DNA from: a virus
DNA: 64,000 nucleotides
Virus record (IMG/VR): IMGVR_UViG_3300021356_000010
Coordinates: 1 to 64,000 of that record
Direction: 5' to 3' (one strand)
Positions 59,158 to 64,000 of the stretch are shown piece by piece. Each line of letters starts with the position of its first letter. The stretch's first letter is position 1. A program made the position numbers and the translations under genes. The notes under the pieces were generated by a model that ran no database searches, had not been told where the DNA came from, and worked only from the letters and a program-made list of their open reading frames with translations.

Positions 59158-59442
59158 TCAGAAACGCTTTGGTAATTTAGCATACTGCCACTTCTTGACA
59201 AGTTCAGGATCATCAAGAAATGGATCGATCTCTCGATTGCCCATCATAAGATCGTAAAGACCACGAGCACGGCAGTATGCTTTCTCGTGGTATTCTATCA
59301 CATCATTGATGCAAGATAGCATCTCTTCATACGCTTGTCTGCTTGATACTTTATCATCTTGGAGGTAATCGTCGATAGCATCTTGCATACGACATTTGCG
59401 TTGCTTTTCATAAGTGTTGTCAGGTCCAAGATCAATGGTCAT
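59158..59442 (-). CDS. Small acidic helical protein, 94 aa
   Basis: ATG 59442 gives MTIDLGPDNTYEKQRKCRMQ, with DVIEYHEKAYCRARGLYDLM and PFLDDPELVKKWQYAKLPKR. It overlaps the 64-aa gene by 11 nt. Helix-rich, with two Cys and several His. No family recognised. A longer frame from 59493 is less likely because of the larger overlap. Confidence 0.65.
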   Translation of the reverse strand: MTIDLGPDNTYEKQRKCRMQDAIDDYLQDDKVSSRQAYEEMLSCINDVIEYHEKAYCRARGLYDLMMGNREIDPFLDDPELVKKWQYAKLPKRF

Positions 59443-59626
59443 AGTGGAATTCCTGGTTGCGTCGTTCATCAAGGTAGCGTAGAACATCATCACGCCATTC
59501 CATCAATTCATGATAACATGACTGATTGTGAGCACACTGGCGCAGTTGATGATCTGGTTTAAGAACAGACTCATAAAACAGACCTAGTGCATCCCTGCGT
59601 TTTTCGTGCTTCTCTGGCGTGTTCAT
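59432..59626 (-). CDS. Small His-rich protein, 64 aa
   Basis: The product begins MNTPEKHEKRRDALGLFYES and contains HQLRQCAHNQSCYHELMEWR, with several His and two Cys that could bind metal. It has a TATTATACAG leader 50 nt upstream. First gene of the group that ends at the 58594-58619 terminator. Not recognised. Confidence 0.65.
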   Translation of the reverse strand: MNTPEKHEKRRDALGLFYESVLKPDHQLRQCAHNQSCYHELMEWRDDVLRYLDERRNQEFHYDH

Positions 59627-59694
59627 GTTAGTTTAGCGTTGTACAATGTATTTTAGATGGTTGTGTGAGGAAATCTGTATAATATCAGACTTTC

Positions 59695-59841
59695 TTAATA
59701 TTGCTCACCATCTCGTGCTTTAGCAGGACTGTGAGCAAGATCGACAAATGCCATTGCCAACTCAGAATAGTCATTGGGAACAGCAACAGCAAACAAACCT
59801 GATGCTGCCACGCACAAACACGTCGTCCAGAAATGCCTCAT
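59695..59841 (-). CDS. Small exported protein, 48 aa
   Basis: ATG 59841 gives MRHFWTTCLCVAASGLFAVA followed by VPNDYSELAMAFVDLAHSPA. The first 20 residues are a signal peptide or membrane anchor with a short basic start, and the rest is a small polar peptide. It is too short for the usual length cut-off but has good coding character and an own gap on both sides. Function unknown. Confidence 0.65.
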   Translation of the reverse strand: MRHFWTTCLCVAASGLFAVAVPNDYSELAMAFVDLAHSPAKARDGEQY

Positions 59842-59868
59842 GATGACTGGGAGATCACTACCCCACAA

Positions 59869-60141
59869 TTATACACCAGATGGACCCCATCCGTCGTTCT
59901 CAGGGACAGTATCATCATCGTCCAATCGATCAACGGATGCAATGTCACACACTGGCACCTCATGCTCACCACCAATGATATACCAGTGCATCATTTGTCC
60001 ATGGTATTCTGGATGTGCCTGAAAATCTTCGGGATAGACACGCTCACCGCAATACATAATCTCACTTTCTGGAATATTGTGTTCGCGTAACATTGCTTGC
60101 AGCTGCATGTGCATCAACTCGGGTTGCGTAGGAACTTTCAT
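59869..60141 (-). CDS. Small acidic protein, 90 aa
   Basis: ATG 60141 gives MKVPTQPELMHMQLQAMLRE then HNIPESEIMYCGERVYPEDF, a His/Met/Glu-rich protein that ends in an acidic stretch (DRLDDDDTVPENDGWGPSGV). Starts at 60156, 60111, 60105 or 60090 are also possible; the last reduces the overlap with the DUF4385 gene from 80 to 29 nt. Unknown function. Confidence 0.6.
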   Translation of the reverse strand: MKVPTQPELMHMQLQAMLREHNIPESEIMYCGERVYPEDFQAHPEYHGQMMHWYIIGGEHEVPVCDIASVDRLDDDDTVPENDGWGPSGV

Positions 60142-60598
60142 TAGATCTCCATTCACGTCTCATTTCTTGGTAGGTTTTATCATAGGCAGCCAAGTCTCTA
60201 ACCTCTTTAAATACGGCAGCAGCCTTGGACTTTTCATTGGTTCGCCAATCTTTCTCTTGGGGTCTGACTTCACCAGAAACTTTATCGTACTTCCTTCCAC
60301 TGGCATGATTAGCATACCTACGGGCTCTCGTAAAACCCATCTCCAGGAATTTCCTCGCCATGTCCATACCAATGAAGTCTCCTTTGGTTTTAAATCCAAG
60401 GAACATTTGGTATATCTTAGCAGAAGAGTCGCGAGCAGTAGCTTCATCTACAAAGCGCCAATGAGCGCAAATGTCGTTAGTGTAAGGGCGTACCAGTAGC
60501 ACTCCTTGCTCTCCCCTTCCAATACGATAAAGTTTGCGAGTCTCTGCGTCTGTGAAGTCAAGGTCCTCATAATTGAGTTCATAACAAAATTCGAGCAT
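60062..60598 (-). CDS. DUF4385 family protein, 178 aa
   Basis: The product begins MLEFCYELNYEDLDFTDAET and continues KLYRIGRGEQGVLLVRPYTN, ICAHWRFVDEATARDSSAKI and MARKFLEMGFTRARRYANHA. These match DUF4385 (PF14328), found in bacteria and cyanophages, with unknown function. The last 60 residues (EKSKAAAVFKEVRDLAAYDK ...) are extra compared with the core. It is the first gene after a sigma70-like promoter that is overlapped by an inverted repeat. Confidence 0.88.
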   Translation of the reverse strand: MLEFCYELNYEDLDFTDAETRKLYRIGRGEQGVLLVRPYTNDICAHWRFVDEATARDSSAKIYQMFLGFKTKGDFIGMDMARKFLEMGFTRARRYANHASGRKYDKVSGEVRPQEKDWRTNEKSKAAAVFKEVRDLAAYDKTYQEMRREWRSNESSYATRVDAHAAASNVTRTQYSRK

Positions 60599-60610
60599 GG
60601 GTCACCACTG

Positions 60611-60643
60611 GTGCTCTGCTACCATAACATGCTGTCAGAGCAC
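60611..60643. promoter_or_regulatory. Inverted repeat GTGCTCTG-N17-CAGAGCAC over promoter
   Basis: Eight-base arms at 60611-60618 and 60636-60643 flank the -10 box. The arms cover the spacer and the start region of the promoter at 60621-60649. No T-run follows, so an operator is more likely than a terminator. Confidence 0.55.
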
Positions 60644-60649
60644 TGTCAA
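60621..60649 (-). promoter_or_regulatory. Sigma70-like promoter TTGACA-17-TATGGT
   Basis: TTGACA (60644-60649) and TATGGT (60621-60626) are 17 nt apart, upstream of ATG 60598 (DUF4385 gene). The -35 box contains the TGA stop of the oxygenase gene at 60646 (GCT TGA CA), as at 55179-55184. Confidence 0.7.
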
Positions 60650-61266
60650 GCCCATCTAGGACCAACGACCCATCCAACCAGTGACCTTCTACATCCAGAC
60701 TTGACTTTTCTCACTCTGTGCATTGTTCTAGCATCAAAGACAATCATTCTACCTCTTGCCTTTGGAGCAGTCATTAATTTACCAGCATCCAAAAACTGTA
60801 ACTCGCCACCATCATAATCATTAGGACCAGACAGTTGCAATGAGAATGCTAACTTTCTCACATACTCATGCTCTACAAACGATTCATTAGATGATTGGTT
60901 GTACTTAGAACTAGGAACAAAGTTTGGAGTAAATTCTGTATAGAGGTGCTGATCTGGATGCCAGTGATAGAACTGACCCTTATTGTACTCAGTATATTGA
61001 ATCATCTCAGTATCAAAAGACGTTATGTTGAATCTAAAGTTACGTCTATTTGCTGCTTGAATCCAATACCAGATCATTGGTCCAACCCAAACATCAGTTG
61101 GAATATAAGAAACCAATGAATCTCTTTGAGTATTAAGATGCCCTACCTCTCCATCTGGTTTGAATACAGTGCCGTCTTTGACAGGATAATCATGTGCTAA
61201 TTTTATAATCTCACTAACTACCACATCAGGTAGTTTTGTATCAAATTCAACTGCAAAGTCTGCCAT
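60646..61266 (-). CDS. Putative prolyl-4-hydroxylase-type 2OG-Fe(II) oxygenase
   Basis: The 206-aa product carries KGQFYHWHPDQHLY (H-x-D), GPNDYDGGELQFLD, RGRMIVFDARTMHRVRKV (distal His) and GCRRSLVGWVVGPRW (Arg). It is a paralogue of the gene at 5315-5944, with the same end GWVVGPRW and the same D-Y-x-G-G-x-L-Q-x-L-D strand. It overlaps the 266-aa gene by one base. Substrate unknown; hydroxylation of a virion or host protein is a reasonable guess. Confidence 0.85.
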   Translation of the reverse strand: MADFAVEFDTKLPDVVVSEIIKLAHDYPVKDGTVFKPDGEVGHLNTQRDSLVSYIPTDVWVGPMIWYWIQAANRRNFRFNITSFDTEMIQYTEYNKGQFYHWHPDQHLYTEFTPNFVPSSKYNQSSNESFVEHEYVRKLAFSLQLSGPNDYDGGELQFLDAGKLMTAPKARGRMIVFDARTMHRVRKVKSGCRRSLVGWVVGPRWA

Positions 61267-62066
61267 TAAATCTCCTCAAAATCATATACACACATTGAAT
61301 CAAATTCAACTCTTTCGATTGCTTTATCAACCCACAGATATTTCAACGTGCCATGTTGCATTCTGGGGCAATTATCAATAATGAAATCATGGGTCTCTTG
61401 AGTGATGATCTCGTCAGTCAATAATGCATTATAGAATGCTCTCTTTTTACTGAGATAATGTCTCTCATCTCTTCCCATTGCAACATCAGCGGTGTCTATT
61501 CTATATGGTGTGTTGTCATGAATGTGAATTGAAAATCTATTGTCATCTGTTAGATCAAACCACCACTTTGAATGGAAGAATCCAAAGTGTTTAATGACAG
61601 ATTTTCTAATTTTTTCAAAGTTTTCATAATCTGCAAATTCTTCCATGTGTTCAATTTCTTTCGTTCCCATACCCATACCCAAATACTTTGGAGTACCATC
61701 AGGAAGAAAATACACATTATTGCCTGCCATTCTAATACCTTTGTCACGCAATGATGCTAGTGCTACTGGTTCTGTGCTCATGTTAAGAATTTCTCTCACC
61801 CTAGAGTCATATTGAAATGCAGCAAAAGAAAGTTCATAACCATATACTTCTTCTAAGTTTGGAGTATAAAACTTCTTCACACCATCAATTTGTTTTCTGG
61901 CAATATGAACAATTGATTCCAATTGTTTCATTGTTTCCAAACAAGCGTCTGGAACAGATTCATTCGTCATAGAAATGTATCTGTAGGGTGTCATCTTAGC
62001 GTAAGAGATCTTCTCTTGTGTATCCAAATTGAAGATATTAAACCCTCTATGATAATCTTTCTGCAT
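61266..62066 (-). CDS. Unrecognised protein in oxygenase operon, 266 aa
   Basis: The product begins QKDYHRGFNIFNLDTQEKIS and includes SKWWFDLTDDNRFSIHIHDN and DTADVAMGRDERHYLSKKRA. It lacks a signal peptide, membrane segment and the usual oxygenase signature, although RFSIHIHDN has closely spaced His residues. It lies between two oxygenase genes with a 1-nt overlap on one side and a 2-nt gap on the other, so it is likely to work with them, perhaps as substrate-binding partner. I do not recognise the family. Confidence 0.7.
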   Translation of the reverse strand: MQKDYHRGFNIFNLDTQEKISYAKMTPYRYISMTNESVPDACLETMKQLESIVHIARKQIDGVKKFYTPNLEEVYGYELSFAAFQYDSRVREILNMSTEPVALASLRDKGIRMAGNNVYFLPDGTPKYLGMGMGTKEIEHMEEFADYENFEKIRKSVIKHFGFFHSKWWFDLTDDNRFSIHIHDNTPYRIDTADVAMGRDERHYLSKKRAFYNALLTDEIITQETHDFIIDNCPRMQHGTLKYLWVDKAIERVEFDSMCVYDFEEI

Positions 62067-62068
62067 TG

Positions 62069-62587
62069 TTATACTAGCTCCAGTTTCCAGGCTACAGTCT
62101 TACGCAATCCGCCAAATGTTCTTGTAGGTTCTTCAGCAAAGTGTTTGATTTGACCAGGGAAATATACTGCTTTATTTATTTCTGGGGTGACCCAAACTGG
62201 TCCATTGTCAAACAAGAAGCATGTCTTACCATTCCATCGAACATCCCATGCACCATTAGCATACCACAATAGAGTTCTTGCTTTTTCATCAAATCCATCT
62301 ACATGTGGTTGCCCACCTAATCCATATGTCTGACCATTAGCATAAACTGATATCACTTTAAAGTCATCACCAGTTGCTTTACGTATTGGTTCAAGTAAAG
62401 TCTCTGTAAAGAGTTTATCTCTTCCAAGTTGCATTATCCAAAATGGTGGAGCATTTATATTACCTGATCCAGAGACATGTCCATATCTCCACTGTGGTCT
62501 TTCCAAGAAAACTTTAATAGATTCGCAATGCTCTTCAGAAAACATATTTCTAAAGATACGAATATCATCTGGACTAAAATTGTGCAT
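62069..62587 (-). CDS. Putative 2OG-Fe(II) oxygenase, HVD type
   Basis: The 172-aa product reads YGLGGQPHVDGFDEKARTLL (H-x-D followed by a strand), DVRWNGKTCFLFDN, AVYFPGQIKHFAEEP (distal His) and GLRKTVAWKLEL (basic residue on the last strand). The fold and spacing fit a prolyl-4-hydroxylase-like oxygenase. The N-terminus has FRNMFSEEHCESIKVFLERP, as in P4H-like proteins. It overlaps the upstream oxygenase gene by 14 nt. Confidence 0.82.
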   Translation of the reverse strand: MHNFSPDDIRIFRNMFSEEHCESIKVFLERPQWRYGHVSGSGNINAPPFWIMQLGRDKLFTETLLEPIRKATGDDFKVISVYANGQTYGLGGQPHVDGFDEKARTLLWYANGAWDVRWNGKTCFLFDNGPVWVTPEINKAVYFPGQIKHFAEEPTRTFGGLRKTVAWKLELV

Positions 62588-63227
62588 ATTCTCGTATCAA
62601 TTGATATCTTGTCCTTTCAAGATCAGCAACAAGCTCCACGTCTCTAAGTTTATCATAGTTTTTGATAATTGTCATTGAATAGTCATTGACAATCTCTCTA
62701 ATTCTACTATCAGAAATCACTGACTCCATCCACAATACCATGACCCTTCTCTCACCAGAAGTAACTTCATTGACTTTGTGATAGACACCAGTTGGATATG
62801 CTACACAAGATCCTGCAGGTAGTTTGTATTCAATTTCTTTGCCACCAACATTCAATACCAACTCTCCTCCCTCATATTCATCTGGATCATTGAGAAAGAG
62901 CGACAGACTATAATCTGTTCTCACTTCATTCATGCAATAAAAATCATTATGATATTTGTAATGCATACCCTCTGTATATCTGAGAAACATAGGGATAGTA
63001 GTAGCTCTAGGAACTAGAACGTAATTCAATTGTTCAGACTTTTTTATCTGACTATCAGCATACTCACACAACCTAGGACCATGAACAGAATCTTGTATCT
63101 GTTCATTCCATTTTATAGACTTGTCATCAGAACCAGTGACAGACCCATCCACAAAGTCACAGATTTTGTAGTATTCATTTATGGTATCAAGTTGGGTTTC
63201 GCTTAAAACTTTAATAGTATAGATCAT
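62574..63227 (-). CDS. Putative PKHD-type 2OG-Fe(II) oxygenase
   Basis: The 217-aa product begins MIYTIKVLSETQLDTINEYY and contains EGMHYKYHNDFYCMNEVRTD (H-N-D), SLSLFLNDPDEYEGGELVLN, LPAGSCVAYPTGVYHKVNEV (distal His) and SGERRVMVLWMESVI (Arg). This is the PiuC/YbiX-type PKHD hydroxylase pattern, with length close to that family. It follows the tail-chaperone-like gene by 16 nt and is the first oxygenase of the right-hand cluster. Confidence 0.88.
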   Translation of the reverse strand: MIYTIKVLSETQLDTINEYYKICDFVDGSVTGSDDKSIKWNEQIQDSVHGPRLCEYADSQIKKSEQLNYVLVPRATTIPMFLRYTEGMHYKYHNDFYCMNEVRTDYSLSLFLNDPDEYEGGELVLNVGGKEIEYKLPAGSCVAYPTGVYHKVNEVTSGERRVMVLWMESVISDSRIREIVNDYSMTIIKNYDKLRDVELVADLERTRYQLIREYAQF

Positions 63228-63243
63228 TATAATGTCAATAAGT

Positions 63244-64000
63244 TTAATCTTCTACGTGCAACAACTCCATTCTTAAATCTGGGAAGAAGTCCCAAGCGTT
63301 GAGAGTTTCCATTAGTTCATAATATTTACGTGTAATCTTCGCAGTATCATCATGTCCTTTATTTACATATTCCAGGACATTCATAATGTTGTTGGTAACA
63401 AAATCAGTAGATGCTTTGAAGTCTAGTTTAGTGAATTGATCTTCTGTACCCATATATTCTACTGGGTTGCCATCTGCATCCTGACCATTTGGATACAGTT
63501 TAAAATAATTATTTGGATCAACAGCAAACTTAACTGTTGTTGCAAACTTAAATGCTTCGTATCTATTTTCAAACGTTTCAATATTTGGCAGGAGATCTCT
63601 CAAATGCTGTCTCCACTTCTTCCACATTTCTAATTCACCATCAAATTCTTCTTGATAGTCTGGAAGCATTCTCCAATCAGAGAAGAGGAGCATAGAACGT
63701 ACTTCAATAGTTCTCTTTACATACTTTGCCTCATAGTAATACTGATAATCAATCAGTTTCTTACTTTCTTCGATAAATTGAGACGTTTTCTCATGCTTTT
63801 GTACTTCAGCTAGAGAATCAAAGAGTTCATATATTCTATTTGCATCATCAGTCGATGCTTCTGGATAGTTGTAACTTCTCCAGTATTGATTTCCCTCTGA
63901 ATCCGTGACAATCTTTTTCTTTTGACAGAGATACTCCCCACCCCAGTAGAAAATGAGATACTCGATCTCATCCTTATCTGGAAGATGCCACTCAGATCCT
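63244..64000 (-). CDS. Tail assembly chaperone-like protein, 5' end outside the window
   Basis: The frame is open from the right edge to the stop at 63244, so at least 251 residues are visible and the start is missing. The visible N-part reads GSEWHLPDKDEIEYLIFYWG. In the middle RSMLLFSDWRMLPDYQEEFD and WKKWRQHLRDLLPN match the phage tail assembly chaperone signature (R-x-x-L-L-x-x-S-D-W, W/Y-R-Q-x-L-R-D-L-P; PF16778). It is then followed by about 110 further residues of mostly helix. It heads the oxygenase operon, so fibre-type genes may lie just outside the window. Confidence 0.65.
   Translation of the reverse strand, partial: GSEWHLPDKDEIEYLIFYWGGEYLCQKKKIVTDSEGNQYWRSYNYPEASTDDANRIYELFDSLAEVQKHEKTSQFIEESKKLIDYQYYYEAKYVKRTIEVRSMLLFSDWRMLPDYQEEFDGELEMWKKWRQHLRDLLPNIETFENRYEAFKFATTVKFAVDPNNYFKLYPNGQDADGNPVEYMGTEDQFTKLDFKASTDFVTNNIMNVLEYVNKGHDDTAKITRKYYELMETLNAWDFFPDLRMELLHVED

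Noticed and set aside
63218-63243. TTGACA with TATAAT between the chaperone-like and PKHD genes
   Set aside because: TATAAT directly abuts the ATG and is only one base from TTGACA, so it cannot act as a normal promoter for that gene.
1-64000. CRISPR array, insertion sequence or integrase
   Set aside because: No spaced direct repeats, terminal inverted repeats with transposase, or recombinase motif were seen on either strand.

Overview
This window is part of a large T4-like cyanophage genome (myovirus of marine Synechococcus/Prochlorococcus type). Every supported gene lies on the minus strand, so reading direction is right to left. The assignment rests on recognisable T4-type virion proteins in cyanophage order (gp25, gp6, gp7, gp8, giant fibre genes, gp13, gp14, gp15, gp16), the very large gp7-like protein and DUF4815 protein typical of cyanophages, and T4-type late promoter motifs (CTAAATA / TATAAATA). 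No host gene, integrase, insertion sequence, tRNA or photosynthesis gene was seen.

Layout by region. 63244-64000 and 60646-63227: an operon of putative 2-oxoglutarate/Fe(II) oxygenases plus a tail-assembly-chaperone-like gene cut by the window edge. 48764-60598: a dense accessory region of about 40 small genes, many joined by ATGA overlaps. It includes a DUF4385 gene, a beta-class DNA methyltransferase with an overlapping nuclease-like partner, an AbrB-like regulator, an exported HExxH metalloprotease-like protein, a zinc-ribbon protein, another oxygenase and membrane mini-proteins. 43491-48587: baseplate genes gp25 and gp6, a PAAR spike tip and conserved small proteins. 9200-43486: five very large structural genes (gp7-like 3499 aa, gp8, DUF4815 protein 2703 aa, fibre-like 1403 aa and 2929 aa). 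4605-9164: fibre accessory genes (short fibre repeat protein, tail assembly chaperone, glycine-rich adhesin-like protein), then four consecutive putative oxygenases. 1-4592: neck and packaging genes gp13, gp14, gp15, gp16 and three conserved small genes.

The structural genes build the baseplate wedge, the long fibres or adhesion apparatus, the neck, and the small subunit of the packaging motor. They appear to be driven by late promoters placed 23-37 nt before starts, several of which contain the stop codon of the previous gene. The right half looks like early or middle genes: it has sigma70-like promoters (TTGACA or TTGACG, 17-bp spacing, TATACT-like -10) and several repeated leader elements.

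Points most worth a second look: eight putative 2OG-Fe(II) oxygenases in 64 kb, in two clusters next to fibre-type genes; a complete type-1 copper (cupredoxin) ligand set inside a virion fibre protein; a methyltransferase/nuclease-like pair behind a promoter whose -35 box is the loop of a terminator; the matching terminator/late-promoter/ribosome-site nest before gp13; and families of palindromic leader sequences before small genes. All assignments come from reading motifs by eye; no database search was run.
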